Shown one piece after another: positions 1-9,140 of a stretch of 64,000 nt of DNA. Origin of the DNA: Amorphoplanes friuliensis DSM 7358 (GTDB lineage: Bacteria; Actinomycetota; Actinomycetes; Mycobacteriales; Micromonosporaceae); the NCBI RefSeq assembly GCF_000494755.1, contig NC_022657.1, positions 5,184,001-5,248,000 of the forward strand, given 5' to 3'. A program made the position numbers and the translations under genes. The notes beneath the pieces are model-generated. The model did not search any database and was not told the DNA's origin. It was given only the letters and a program-made list of their open reading frames with translations. The number at the start of each line of letters is the position of its first letter. Position 1 is the stretch's first letter.

Positions 1-2
1 TG

Positions 3-596
3 GAGTCGTTCGCGAAGGCCCTGATCTTCCTGCCCATGGCGATCTCGTTCGTAGGCGCGTCGATCATCTGGAAGTTCGTCTACGAGTTCCGGCCCGACCA
101 GGCCAACGTCAAGCAGATCGGCCTGCTCAACCAGGTGCTGGTCTGGCTCGGCGGCAGCCCCCAGCAGTGGCTGGTCGACTCGCCGCTCAACACGTTCCTG
201 CTGATCGTGGTCATGATCTGGATCCAGGCCGGTTTTGCCATGACCGTGCTGTCGGCGGCCATCAAGGCGATCCCGGACGACATCATCGAGGCCGCGCGTC
301 TCGACGGCGTCGGCCCGTGGGGCATGTTCCGCTTCGTGACCCTGCCGGCGATCCGCCCGGCCGTCGTGGTCGTGCTGACCACGATCGGCATCGGCACGCT
401 GAAGGTCTTCGACATCGTGCGCACGATGACCGGTGGCCAGTTCGACACCAGCGTCATCGCCAACGAGTTCTACAGCCAGAGTTTCCGCAGCGACAACCAG
501 GGCCTGGGCTCCGCACTCGCCGTGCTGCTGTTCGTGCTGGTCATCCCGATCGTCGCCTACAACATCCGGCAGATCCGTCAATCGGAGGCGCTATGA
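3..596 (+). CDS. Sugar ABC transporter permease, MalF/UgpA type (5' end outside window)
   Basis: This is an inner-membrane permease of a CUT1-type sugar importer that forms the channel with the permease encoded next. The reading frame is open to the left edge, so the N-terminus is missing; 197 residues are visible. The EAA loop that docks onto the ATPase is seen as EAARLDG at visible residues 96-102, followed by the usual proline-rich LPAIRPA segment. Hydrophobic helices flank it. The stop codon overlaps the next start (ATGA), so the two permeases are translationally coupled. The binding protein is probably encoded upstream, outside the window. The substrate cannot be told from the sequence; a malto-oligosaccharide or other plant sugar is plausible given the glycogen phosphorylase next door. 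Confidence 0.9.
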   Translation, partial: ESFAKALIFLPMAISFVGASIIWKFVYEFRPDQANVKQIGLLNQVLVWLGGSPQQWLVDSPLNTFLLIVVMIWIQAGFAMTVLSAAIKAIPDDIIEAARLDGVGPWGMFRFVTLPAIRPAVVVVLTTIGIGTLKVFDIVRTMTGGQFDTSVIANEFYSQSFRSDNQGLGSALAVLLFVLVIPIVAYNIRQIRQSEAL

Positions 597-1507
597 CAAC
601 CACGACTCCGCCGGTGACGCCCGCTCCGCTGGTGGCCGAGAAGGTAAAAGCCTCGTCCATCGCGAAGAAGAAGCTCACCTCGCCCTGGGCCTCGCTGGCG
701 GCACTCATCATCGCGGTGCTCTGGACGCTGCCGACGTTCGGATTGCTGGTGTCGTCGTTCCGCCCCGAGCGGGCGATCAAGACGACCGGATGGTGGACGT
801 TCTTCAGTGACCCGACGTTCACGATGGACAACTACAAGGCCGTGCTGGACTCGGAGGAGGGTGCCGGTCTCGGCTCCTTCTTCGTGAACTCGCTGGTGAT
901 CACCATCCCCTCGGTGATCATCCCGATGAGCCTCGCCTGCCTGGCCGCGTACGCGTTCGCCTGGATCAAGTTCCCGGGCCGCAACATCCTGTTCCTCGCG
1001 ATCTTCGCCCTGCAGATCGTGCCGCTGCAGGTCACGCTGATCCCCCTGCTGACCCTGTACGTGGACGCCGGCCTGGCCAACACGTTCTGGACCATCTGGT
1101 TGTCGCACTCGATCTTCGGCCTGCCGCTGGCGATCTACCTGCTGCACAACTTCATGAAGGAGATCCCGGCCGGCCTGCTCGAGGCGGCCCGGGTCGACGG
1201 GGCCGGGCACGTGTCGATCTTCTTCCGGGTGCTGCTGCCGCTGCTGCGGCCCGCCCTGGCGGCGTTCGGCATCTTCCAGTTCCTCTGGGTGTGGAACGAC
1301 CTGCTGGTCGCCCTCACCTTCGCCGGTGGTGGCGACTCGGTCGCCCCGATCACCGTCGCGCTGGCCAACCTCAGCGGCACGCGCGGCACCGCCTGGCACC
1401 TGCTCTCCGCGGGCGCCTTCGTCTCGATCCTGGTGCCGGTCACCATCTTCCTGGTGCTCCAGCGCTACTTCGTCCGCGGCCTGCTCGCGGGCAGCGTCAA
1501 GGGCTGA
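593..1507 (+). CDS. Sugar ABC transporter permease, MalG/UgpE type
   Basis: This is the second membrane subunit of the CUT1 sugar importer. The chosen ATG overlaps the upstream stop by 4 bp and gives 304 residues, normal for MalG/UgpE proteins; the frame is open further upstream but that part is antisense-like noise within the first permease. A cytoplasmic tail (residues 1-30) precedes the first helix at about 34-55. The EAA motif EAARVDG lies at residues 197-203. No ATPase follows; actinomycetes commonly use a shared MsiK-type ATPase encoded elsewhere, so its absence is expected. A strong hairpin at 1525-1554 ends the transcript. Confidence 0.92.
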   Translation: MTTTTPPVTPAPLVAEKVKASSIAKKKLTSPWASLAALIIAVLWTLPTFGLLVSSFRPERAIKTTGWWTFFSDPTFTMDNYKAVLDSEEGAGLGSFFVNSLVITIPSVIIPMSLACLAAYAFAWIKFPGRNILFLAIFALQIVPLQVTLIPLLTLYVDAGLANTFWTIWLSHSIFGLPLAIYLLHNFMKEIPAGLLEAARVDGAGHVSIFFRVLLPLLRPALAAFGIFQFLWVWNDLLVALTFAGGGDSVAPITVALANLSGTRGTAWHLLSAGAFVSILVPVTIFLVLQRYFVRGLLAGSVKG

Positions 1508-1524
1508 CGAACCCGGCCCGGACA

Positions 1525-1554
1525 GGCCCGTGACCGCTCCGGCGGTCACGGGCC
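1525..1554. terminator. Bidirectional terminator between the sugar permease and glgP
   Basis: A perfect 13-bp stem (GGCCCGTGACCGC and its complement) closes a TCCG tetraloop. It sits between the convergent 3' ends of the permease and glgP genes and could serve both. Confidence 0.8.
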
Positions 1555-1560
1555 TTCGTG

Positions 1561-3987
1561 CTACTCCCCCACCGGTACGGGCGTGACGTGCCAGATGTCG
1601 CGGCAGTAGTCGCGCACGGTGCGGTCGGAGGAGAAGAAGCCGCTGCGCGCCGTGTTGAGGATCGACGCGCGGGTCCACCCCGCCGTGTCGCGCCAGGCCC
1701 GGGCCACCCGGTCCTGGCAGTCCACGTACGCCCGGAAGTCGGCCAGCGTCAGGTACTCGTCGTGGTTGAGCAGGTCGTCGGCGATCTGCGGCTCCAGCCG
1801 GGCCACCGTGTCGACGACCTCGCGCAGTTCCTCGTCCCGCTCGTAGAAGTCGCGGGAGCGGTAGCCCTTCTCGCGGACCGCGGCGACCTCGGCGGTGTCC
1901 AGGCCGAAGAGGAAGAAGTTCTCGGCGCCGACCCGGTCACGGATCTCGACGTTGGCGCCGTCGAGGGTGCCGATGGTCAGCGCGCCGTTGAGCGCCAGCT
2001 TCATGTTGCTGGTGCCCGACGCCTCCTTGCCGGCCAGGGAGATCTGCTCGGACAGGTCCGCGGCCGGAATGATCAGCTGCGCCCGGGACACGTTGTAGTC
2101 CGGCAGGAAGATCATTTTCAGGTACGGCGACACGGCCGGATCCTCGTTCACCATGCCCGCGACGGTGTTCGCCAGCTGCATGATCCGCTTCGCGGCGTAG
2201 TAGCCGGGTGCCGCCTTGCCCCCGAAGACGATCGAGCGCGGGACCACGTCGGCGACCTCACCACGCCGGATGCGGTGATGCATCACGACCACGTGCAACA
2301 CCCGCAGCAGCTGCCGCTTGTACTCGTGGAACCGCTTGATCATCACGTCGCAGAGCGCGTCGGGGTCGAGGGCGACACCGGTCGTGGCCAGCGCCTGGTC
2401 CGCCAGGTCCTGCCGGTTGAGCCGTTTGACCTGCCGCCACCGCTCCTGGAACTCCGGGTCGTCCGCGGCGGACTCGAGCCCGCCGAGACGGTCCAGGTCG
2501 CTCAGCCAGCGGTCGTCACCGAGCCGCTCGGTGATCAGCTCGGACAGCCGCGGGTTGGCCAGCCGCACGAAGCGGCGCGGGGAGACACCGTTGGTGACGT
2601 TGTGGAACCGGCCCGGCCACAGCTCGGCGAACCCGTGCAGGGTCGTCGCGGCGAGCAGCCGCGAGTGCAGCTCCGCCACGCCGTTGACCGCCGAGCTGCC
2701 CACGACGGCCAGGTGCGCCATCCGGACCCGCTGCTCGTCACCCTCGGCGATGATCGAGAGTTCGCGCAGCTTGCCGTCGTCACCGGGGTACCGGGCGGAG
2801 ACCTCCCGCAGGAACAGGTGGTTGATCAGAAAGATGATCTCCATGTGCCGGGGCAGCAGCCGCTGCACCAGCCGCACCGGCCAGGTCTCCAGAGCCTCGG
2901 GCAACAGCGTGTGACACGTGTACGCGAAGACCCGCCGCGTGATCGACCAGGCGTGGTCCCACTCGAGGCCCTCCTCGTCGACGAGCATGCGCATCAGCTC
3001 GGCGATCGCCATGACCGGGTGGGTGTCGTTGAGCTGGATGACGACCTTGCCCGCGAAGTCGTCCCAGTCGCTGTTGCGCAGCCGGAACCGCCGCACGATG
3101 TCCCGCAGTGCGCAGGTGACCAGGAAGTGCTGCTGCTTGAGGCGCAGCTCGCGGCCGAGCTCGGTGCTGTCGTCCGGGTAGAGCACCTTGCTGATGTTCT
3201 CCGAGCGGACGATCTCCTCGACCGCCTCGCCGTACTGCCCGGCGCCGAAGCGGGACAGGTCGAACGACTCGCGGCTGGCCCGGGCGCGCCACAGCCGGAT
3301 GATGTTGACGGTGCTGGTCGCGTACCCGGGGACCAGCATGTGGCTCGGCTCGCCCATGACGATCTCGCCGGGCACCCAGCTCTTGCGGACACCGTCGAGC
3401 GGCTCGGTGTGGCCGTAGAAGCCGACGGTCTGCTGGTCGTCGGAGGCGTGGAACTCCCACGGGTTGCCGTAGAAGGTCCAGTCGTCGGGACGTTCGACCT
3501 GGGCACCGTCCTCGAACGCCTGCTTGAAGATGCCGAAGTCGTAGCGGATGCCGTAGCCGACCGCGGGGATGTCCAGCGTGGCCATGGCGTCGAGCAGGCA
3601 GGCGGCGAGCCGGCCCAGGCCGCCGTTGCCGAGCCCCGGCTCGACGTCGAGCGCATCCAGCTCGGCGGGCGAGAGCCCCAGCCCGGCGAGAGCGCTGCGG
3701 GCGCAGTCCGCCGTTCCGGAGTAGAGCAGGTTCTGGTCGAGCTGCTTGCCCAGCATGTACTCGGCCGACAGGTAGTAGATGAACCGCGGGTTCGCCTGGT
3801 AGTGCGCGGCGGCGGTCCGGATGTACCGGTCGACGAGCCGGTCGCGGACGGTCAGCGCCAGCGAGTGGTACGCGTCCTGGGCGCTGGCCGACTCGAGTGT
3901 CGTGCCGCGCTGGTAGTACAGGTTGCTGAGCAGGTCACGGCCGAAGTCACCGGGCGTGTTGCTCGGGTGCGGCGTCACATAGGTCAC
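1561..3987 (-). CDS. glgP: Glycogen/maltodextrin phosphorylase
   Basis: The enzyme removes glucose-1-phosphate from the ends of alpha-1,4-glucans in the cytoplasm, using pyridoxal phosphate. The 808-residue length matches the E. coli-type GlgP/MalP family (GT35). The PLP site is clear: EASGTSNMK with the Schiff-base lysine at residue 663, followed by ALTIGTLDGANVEI. Another family segment, KRFHEYKRQ, lies upstream, and the glucan-site region LGNGGLGRLAAC is near residue 110. The start at 3987 (MTYVTPHPSN) fits bacterial homologues. The gene is monocistronic, convergent with the sugar permease and separated from its upstream neighbour by a terminator. With glgE at 48.8-50.9 kb the window carries both a degradative and a synthetic alpha-glucan enzyme. 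Confidence 0.96.
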   Translation of the reverse strand: MTYVTPHPSNTPGDFGRDLLSNLYYQRGTTLESASAQDAYHSLALTVRDRLVDRYIRTAAAHYQANPRFIYYLSAEYMLGKQLDQNLLYSGTADCARSALAGLGLSPAELDALDVEPGLGNGGLGRLAACLLDAMATLDIPAVGYGIRYDFGIFKQAFEDGAQVERPDDWTFYGNPWEFHASDDQQTVGFYGHTEPLDGVRKSWVPGEIVMGEPSHMLVPGYATSTVNIIRLWRARASRESFDLSRFGAGQYGEAVEEIVRSENISKVLYPDDSTELGRELRLKQQHFLVTCALRDIVRRFRLRNSDWDDFAGKVVIQLNDTHPVMAIAELMRMLVDEEGLEWDHAWSITRRVFAYTCHTLLPEALETWPVRLVQRLLPRHMEIIFLINHLFLREVSARYPGDDGKLRELSIIAEGDEQRVRMAHLAVVGSSAVNGVAELHSRLLAATTLHGFAELWPGRFHNVTNGVSPRRFVRLANPRLSELITERLGDDRWLSDLDRLGGLESAADDPEFQERWRQVKRLNRQDLADQALATTGVALDPDALCDVMIKRFHEYKRQLLRVLHVVVMHHRIRRGEVADVVPRSIVFGGKAAPGYYAAKRIMQLANTVAGMVNEDPAVSPYLKMIFLPDYNVSRAQLIIPAADLSEQISLAGKEASGTSNMKLALNGALTIGTLDGANVEIRDRVGAENFFLFGLDTAEVAAVREKGYRSRDFYERDEELREVVDTVARLEPQIADDLLNHDEYLTLADFRAYVDCQDRVARAWRDTAGWTRASILNTARSGFFSSDRTVRDYCRDIWHVTPVPVGE

Positions 3988-4062
3988 GGCTGTGTTCCCT
4001 CCCCGACGGGTGCTGATCCGCCGTCCTTCGACAGTCTCACGGGGAGTATCAACGGTGATCGC

Positions 4063-4099
4063 AAACGCCCCGCCCGGTGGGTACCGGACGGGGCGTTTT
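4063..4099. terminator. Terminator downstream of the DUF5666-like gene
   Basis: The arms AACGCCCCG and CGGGGCGTT enclose an inner CCGGT/ACCGG stem; a T-rich run (TTTTC) follows on the plus strand and TTTGCG on the minus strand. It lies just past the stop of the minus-strand gene ending at 4107 and insulates glgP. Confidence 0.75.
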
Positions 4100-4106
4100 C
4101 TCGGTC

Positions 4107-4676
4107 TTACTCGGACGTTTCGTCCTCGTGGTCCTCGGGGTCCTCGGTGACGTCGTCGTCCGGAGCGGGGCTGGTGGGTTCGATGCTCGGCGTGGGACTC
4201 GGGGTGACGGTGGGGCTGGGCGTCACGGTGGGGCTGGGCTTCACCACCGGCGTCTTGGCTCCCTTGGCGCTGATCCGCGTCGCCGTGTAGACACCGGAGA
4301 CGCGGGTGCCGGTCACCGTGATCCGGTGTCCCGCCCCGAGCCCGGCGATCGTCCCGCGCCGGCCGTTGATCTCGATCCGGGCGTTCGCGGCGACGGTCAC
4401 GGTCACCGTCTGGCGGCGGACGTCCTTGGTGCCGCCCTTGACGAGCACGGTGACGGTCCCGGCCGCCACGTCGGTGGAGCTGACCGTGCCGGAGGCCGCG
4501 AACGGCGTACGGGACGGCTTGGCGGGTTTGGTGGTCTTGCTGGGCTTCGGGGTGGCCTTGGCGGCCGTGGCCGACGGGGCCGGCGGCTGCGCGAAGGCGA
4601 CGGCCGCGCCGGAGACGGCGGGGATCACGATGCCGGCGGCCAGGACGGCGGCAACAGCGGTGCGACGCAGACGCAT
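4107..4676 (-). CDS. Secreted DUF5666-like protein with Ser/Pro/Thr-rich tail
   Basis: A 189-residue exported protein of unknown function. Residues 1-30 form a signal peptide (MRLRRTAVAAVLAAG... ending VAFA). A Lys/Pro/Thr-rich linker follows, then a small all-beta domain (about residues 53-135: ASGTVSSTD, TVTVTVAANARIEING, GHRITVTG) resembling DUF5666. The tail repeats TVTPSPTVTPSPT and ends in an acidic stretch. The start is fixed by GAGGAGA about 8 nt upstream of the ATG; the frame is open much further upstream but runs through the neighbouring plus-strand gene. The Pro/Thr tail suggests a cell-wall-spanning spacer. It is divergent from the small membrane protein gene at 4792. Confidence 0.8.
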   Translation of the reverse strand: MRLRRTAVAAVLAAGIVIPAVSGAAVAFAQPPAPSATAAKATPKPSKTTKPAKPSRTPFAASGTVSSTDVAAGTVTVLVKGGTKDVRRQTVTVTVAANARIEINGRRGTIAGLGAGHRITVTGTRVSGVYTATRISAKGAKTPVVKPSPTVTPSPTVTPSPTPSIEPTSPAPDDDVTEDPEDHEDETSE

Positions 4677-4791
4677 CAGGGGAATCTCCTCGATCGGGGG
4701 AAGTTCATCCTCGCGAGCCCCGGTTGCCGAACGGTCGTGCGGACGGTTGCCCGATGGTTGCGGAGCAGCACGGCCTGGGTAGTGCGGGACC

Positions 4792-5163
4792 ATGACCGGG
4801 TTCGATCTGCGGCCGAGCCGGCCGATCGCCATCGCCGCGCTGGTGGTCGGCGCACTGCTGCTGCTCTTCGGCATCATCACGATCGTCCGTGACGGCTTCA
4901 GCTGGTTCGCGGTGCTGTGGCTGGGTGTGGCGGCCTTCGTCCTGGCCGGCCTGACACGCCGTTTCTGGAGCATCGGTCCCCGTGAGGGCCTGCGACCACC
5001 CAAGGCCGTCGCCGTCCTGGCCGCTGTCTTGGGCGTCGGCATCGGTGTCTTCGGTGTTCTCCAGTTCGGCTCGACCGACCCGGTGGTCACCGTCATCTGG
5101 GTCGCGGCCCTGGTGTGCATCATCGGGGGCCAGCTCTGGTCCGCCTTCCGGCCGCCCCGCTGA
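4792..5163 (+). CDS. Small four-helix membrane protein
   Basis: A 123-residue membrane protein of unknown function. Four hydrophobic segments are visible, at about residues 12-33, 36-53, 68-87 and 94-115, with a basic loop (LTRRFWS) after the second. It ends four bases before the stop of the convergent sensor kinase gene. I recognise no catalytic motif; it resembles the small hypothetical membrane proteins common in Micromonosporaceae. Confidence 0.75.
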   Translation: MTGFDLRPSRPIAIAALVVGALLLLFGIITIVRDGFSWFAVLWLGVAAFVLAGLTRRFWSIGPREGLRPPKAVAVLAAVLGVGIGVFGVLQFGSTDPVVTVIWVAALVCIIGGQLWSAFRPPR

Positions 5164-5167
5164 GGTG

Positions 5168-7093
5168 TCAGGCGGGCAACGGGGCGGGGACCAGCGGCAA
5201 CGAGACGGTGAAGGTGCTGCCGTGGGCCAGTCGTGAGGAGACCGTCACCGAGCCGCCGTGCTCGGTCACGATGTTGCGGACGATGGCCAGGCCCAGGCCG
5301 GAGCCCTGCACCGCCTGGTCCATCGCGTTCGCCGCGCGGTGGAACGGCGTGAAGAGGCCGGCCAGGTCGCCCTCGGGGATGCCGATGCCGGTGTCGGTCA
5401 CCGTCAGCACCGCACGGCCGTCCCGCGCGCACAGGCCGTAGGTGACCTCGCCGCCGGAACCGGTGAACTTCATCGCGTTGTCCAGCAGATTGCGCAGGAC
5501 GCGCTCGAGCTGCCCGGCGTCACCGTCCACCCAGACGGGCTCGGCCGTGCCGGTCAGCGTGACCTCACGGCCGCGGGCCACCGGCTCGAACTCCGCGTGC
5601 ACGGTCGCGGTCACGGCCGACAGGTCCACGCGTACGGCACCAGCGCCGACGGTGTTGTTCGCGCGGTCGAGCAGGAGCAGGTCCGACACGGTCTCGTGCA
5701 GCCGGTGGGCGTTGCGCAGGATCGCCGTGACACCACGCTGCTGCATCGTGGAGAGCTCACCGCCGTCGCCGTCGGCCAGCATCTCCGTGTACCCGAGGAT
5801 GCTCGTCAGCGGTGTCCGCAGCTCGTGGGTCACCGTCGCCACGAAGGCGTCCTTGCGTTCGTCGAGGACCCGCAGCTCGTTGATCAGGCGGGCCTGGCGG
5901 TACTGCAGGCGCTGCTGACGGACGGCGTGGTCGACCTCGCGGGCCAGCGTCGCCAGCAGCCGGCGCTCGTCGGCGGACCACTCGGGGCGGTCGTGGCGGA
6001 CGACGTAGAGCAGCCCGGGCGGGCAGTCGGCGTCACCACCGAGAGGTACGGCTACGGCCCCTTCGACGTGCGGGACGTCCAGCACGACACCCGGTGCACC
6101 GTCGAGGATGTCCCGGACGACCCGGGCCGACAGCGACGGTGCGTTCGCGGGCCAGCGCACCTTGATGCCGTTCGTGGCGTCCACGGAGACCTGGCCGTGC
6201 ACGGCGTCGGCGCCCAGCGCGTCACTGACCAGGGCAGCCACCTGCCGCGCGGTGACCACGGGGTCGCGGTTGTCGCGCAAAGCCACCGAGACGGCCTGCC
6301 GCAGGTCGGTCCGCGCGGCCCGGGCCACGTCGGCGGTCAGCAGCCGCTCGGTCTCCGCTGCCAGCCGGTTCAGGGTGCCGGTGACCGCGCGCATCTCGGC
6401 GGGCCCGGCCGGCACGGCACGCGCCGAGAGCTCACCGGCGGCGAGCCGCTGCAGCGTCTCACGCATGTGCTCGAGCGGCGCCAGCAGCAGCCGCCGGCCG
6501 AACGAGGCGAACAGCAGGACGACCCCGAGGAAGCCCACGGCCAGCAGCGCGAACAGCACCTGGGCCAGCCACGACAGACGCCGGTCGGCCGCGGCGACCC
6601 GCTGCTGCTCGGCGTGGATCGCGGCGTCGACCGCCGCATTCGTGATCCGGATGTCGTCGAACAGCTGCTTGCCCCGCGCGGTCCGGGCGAAGCGGGGATC
6701 GGCCACACCGGCGTTGACGATCGGGTACGCGTACGCGTAGAGCCACCGCGACGCGGCCGCCCGTTCGTCGACGAGGCGGCGCAGCACCGTCGGGTCGGTC
6801 GACTCCGTGGTGACCTCGTCCAGCGCCGTGAACGCCCCGGCGCGCCCCTTGTCGTACGGGTCCAGAAACGCCTTGTCGCCGGAGAGCTGGAACCCGCGCA
6901 CGCCGGTCTCGGCATCGGTCATGTGCTGCAGGACGGCGACGTTGGCGTCCCGGGCGGCCTCGAGGCGGTCCGCGCGCCGGGCGTGCCCGGACTGCAACTT
7001 GTCGCTGACGACCATCTGGGTGACCACGACGCCGACGAACAGCACCATGAGCGCCACCACCGCGGCTCGTGCGCGGGCTTTGACGGAGAGCAC
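5168..7093 (-). CDS. CHASE3-HAMP-GAF sensor histidine kinase
   Basis: A 641-residue membrane kinase. A transmembrane helix at 11-28 and another at 174-199 flank an extracytoplasmic CHASE3 domain with the family signature DAETGVRGFQLSG (60-72). A HAMP linker follows (200-255), then a GAF-like region (about 275-410), the HisKA helix with VTHELRTPL (phospho-acceptor His423), and a HATPase with an N box (NLLDNAMKF), DTGIGIPEGD and GSGLGLAIV. The start is GTG, one base after the stop of the upstream kinase gene, so the two are co-transcribed. No response regulator is adjacent. CHASE3 kinases sense unknown extracellular signals; the output partner must lie elsewhere. Confidence 0.92.
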   Translation of the reverse strand: MLSVKARARAAVVALMVLFVGVVVTQMVVSDKLQSGHARRADRLEAARDANVAVLQHMTDAETGVRGFQLSGDKAFLDPYDKGRAGAFTALDEVTTESTDPTVLRRLVDERAAASRWLYAYAYPIVNAGVADPRFARTARGKQLFDDIRITNAAVDAAIHAEQQRVAAADRRLSWLAQVLFALLAVGFLGVVLLFASFGRRLLLAPLEHMRETLQRLAAGELSARAVPAGPAEMRAVTGTLNRLAAETERLLTADVARAARTDLRQAVSVALRDNRDPVVTARQVAALVSDALGADAVHGQVSVDATNGIKVRWPANAPSLSARVVRDILDGAPGVVLDVPHVEGAVAVPLGGDADCPPGLLYVVRHDRPEWSADERRLLATLAREVDHAVRQQRLQYRQARLINELRVLDERKDAFVATVTHELRTPLTSILGYTEMLADGDGGELSTMQQRGVTAILRNAHRLHETVSDLLLLDRANNTVGAGAVRVDLSAVTATVHAEFEPVARGREVTLTGTAEPVWVDGDAGQLERVLRNLLDNAMKFTGSGGEVTYGLCARDGRAVLTVTDTGIGIPEGDLAGLFTPFHRAANAMDQAVQGSGLGLAIVRNIVTEHGGSVTVSSRLAHGSTFTVSLPLVPAPLPA

Positions 7094-7094
7094 G

Positions 7095-8726
7095 TCAGAC
7101 CGCCGGGAGGGTGAAGGAGATGGTGGTGCCCGTGCCGCCGGGTGCGGCGCCGGCCCAGATCCGGCCGCCGTGCCGCTCGACGATGCGCTGGCAGGTGGAC
7201 AGGCCGATACCGTGCCCCGCGCGGTGGTGCGGGTCGGCGCGGGCGAACATCTCGAAGACGCGGCGGCGCTGGTCGGCGGGGATGCCGAGGCCGTTGTCGG
7301 TCACGGTGACGAGCCACTCGTCGTCGCGGAGCTCGGCGCCCACGCCGATGTGGCACGGGCGGCCGGGGTCGCGGTACTTGATGCCGTTGCCGATGAGGTT
7401 CTGCAGCAGCTGGCGCAGCAGAGTGGGGTCGCAGGCCAGCGTGGGCAGGGCCGGGACCGTGATCGTCGCGCCGCTCTCGCGTACCCGGTCGCGCAGGTCC
7501 ATGAGCGCCTGGTCGACCACGTCACCCAGGTCGGCGAGCTGGCGGCGGCACGGTTCGCTGCCCGCCCGCGCGTACGTGATCATGGCTTCGATCAGGCCCT
7601 GCATGCGGGCGACGGCCCGGGTGGCGGAATTGATCCACTTGCGGGCGCGGTCGTCGAGCACCGCGTCGTAGTCGTCGCCGAGCAGTTCCAGGTAGCCGTT
7701 GACAACGCCCAGGGGTGCGGCGAGGTCGTGACCGACCACGGCGGCGAACTGCTCCAGCTCACCGTTGGAGCGCAGCAGCTCGGCGTGGGCCTGCTCGAGG
7801 GCGTGCCGTTGCGCCCGGTCGGCGGTCACGTCACTCATCGCGACGACCGCCCCCGCGACCGAACCGTCGGCGGCGGTGAGGGCACGACCACCGGCCACGA
7901 CGTGACGAGCCTGCCCGCCGGGGGAACGGATGACCATCTCGGCACCGCTGACCGCACCGCCGTGCAGGGCGCGCATCAGCGGCACCTCGTCACCCGGCAA
8001 CGGCGTCACCCCGTCGGTCCGGAACAGCCGGTAGGTGTCGGGCAGGTCGCCGGGCGCCACCGACGGGTCGGCGTCCAGGCCGTGCCAGTCGCGGGCCGCC
8101 CGGTTGAAGAGGGCGAGATGCCCGGCGGGGTCGGCGGCGACCACGGCGACGTCGATGGTCTCCAGCACGGCGTCGGTGAACTGCTGGCGGGCCTCGGCCT
8201 CGGCGGCGAGCTCGCCGTTGATCCGGGCCTGCCGGCGCCGCTCGAACAGCGCGAGGATCACCTGGGCGAGATCCTCCAGACGGGCGATCTGCTCACCGGT
8301 GAGGTCGCGGGGTTCCGAGTCGAAGACGCACAGCGTGCCGAGCGCGTGCCCCTGGGGTGTGACCAGCGGGGCGGAAGCATAAAAACGGACATCGGCCAGC
8401 ACACCGGTGACCCAGGGGTTGGCCCGGTAGACGGGGTCGGTGCTCGCGTCGCGGACCCAGACGAACTCGCCCTGGCGGAAACGGACGGCACACATCGAGT
8501 CGGAGCGCGGTGAGATCCCGCCCTCGAAGCCGGTGCTGGTGAGCTGGCACTGGCGGTGCTCGTCGATCAGGTTGAGCGTGGCGGTCGGCACCCCGGCGAC
8601 CATCGCGGCGACGCGGACTACGGCCTCCAGCTCGTCGTCGGCGGGAGCGTCGAGCATGCGGTACTCGTGCAACGCCGCGAGACGCTGCTGCTCGTCTCCA
8701 CCCACCGACCCGTCTCCCGCCCTCAC
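7095..8726 (-). CDS. Soluble GAF-PAS sensor histidine kinase
   Basis: A 543-residue cytoplasmic kinase without transmembrane helices. The N-terminal GAF domain (about 12-160) has the bacteriophytochrome-like pattern LNLIDEHRQ, ISPRSDSMC and YASAPLVTPQGHALGTLCV. A PAS domain follows (about 180-300), then HisKA with VVGHDLAAPLG (His333) and a HATPase with NLIGNGIKY, DNGLGIP and GHGIGLSTCQ. The GTG start at 8726 lacks a strong ribosome binding site, so a shorter form starting nearer MLDAPADDEL is possible. It is the first gene of a two-kinase unit with the CHASE3 kinase, one base apart. Two adjacent kinases without a receiver suggest a phosphorelay or heteromeric sensing; that is inference. Confidence 0.9.
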   Translation of the reverse strand: MRAGDGSVGGDEQQRLAALHEYRMLDAPADDELEAVVRVAAMVAGVPTATLNLIDEHRQCQLTSTGFEGGISPRSDSMCAVRFRQGEFVWVRDASTDPVYRANPWVTGVLADVRFYASAPLVTPQGHALGTLCVFDSEPRDLTGEQIARLEDLAQVILALFERRRQARINGELAAEAEARQQFTDAVLETIDVAVVAADPAGHLALFNRAARDWHGLDADPSVAPGDLPDTYRLFRTDGVTPLPGDEVPLMRALHGGAVSGAEMVIRSPGGQARHVVAGGRALTAADGSVAGAVVAMSDVTADRAQRHALEQAHAELLRSNGELEQFAAVVGHDLAAPLGVVNGYLELLGDDYDAVLDDRARKWINSATRAVARMQGLIEAMITYARAGSEPCRRQLADLGDVVDQALMDLRDRVRESGATITVPALPTLACDPTLLRQLLQNLIGNGIKYRDPGRPCHIGVGAELRDDEWLVTVTDNGLGIPADQRRRVFEMFARADPHHRAGHGIGLSTCQRIVERHGGRIWAGAAPGGTGTTISFTLPAV

Positions 8727-9140
8727 GCATCACTTGCCGACGTGACCTAATTCGGCAGGAATTGCGCGGACTTGAAGATGTGGTCGACGCACGCTTCGTG
8801 CACACACCTGTGAGCTTCCTGAAAGTTGTTACCTATCCGTAACTTAACCGTGTGGTGACCATCACACCCCGCCCGCCGAACCGATGTGTCCGTTAGCGAC
8901 CCATCTCGACAGCGTCCCCATCGTTGATCGTCACTTTCCGTCACGGAACCCGTTTCGGCCGGGTTACTGGCCGGTAGCCAGGCCTCTTGTCCTCGTCGCC
9001 CGGTGGATGCAACATTTCCCGCACGTTAAGACGGCCGCATCGATGGCTCTGCATGTCACCGGATGGCCTGGGGTCGCCCGCGATGCGAGCCGCACGGTGG
9101 TGCGGCCGCAGCCGTTCCCCACTTCCCACGAGGAGGATCC
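8727..9140. promoter_or_regulatory. 414-bp divergent intergenic region
   Basis: No convincing gene is seen. The stretch is less GC-rich than its neighbours and carries the start regions of the minus-strand kinase pair and the plus-strand DUF6230 gene. A short palindrome GTTAC-6-GTAAC occupies 8828-8843 and may be a regulator site. The DUF6230 gene has a strong ribosome binding site (GAGGAGG) at its end. Small open frames here have poor codon bias and no start signals. Confidence 0.5.

Noticed and set aside
1558..4290. A 910-codon open frame antisense to glgP
   Set aside because: It is the mirror of a strongly conserved gene; its product is low complexity, lacks a ribosome binding site, and arises from the high-GC codon bias.
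8747..8944. Small minus-strand gene of 65 codons upstream of the kinase pair
   Set aside because: Poor codon bias and no ribosome binding site; better explained as promoter region.
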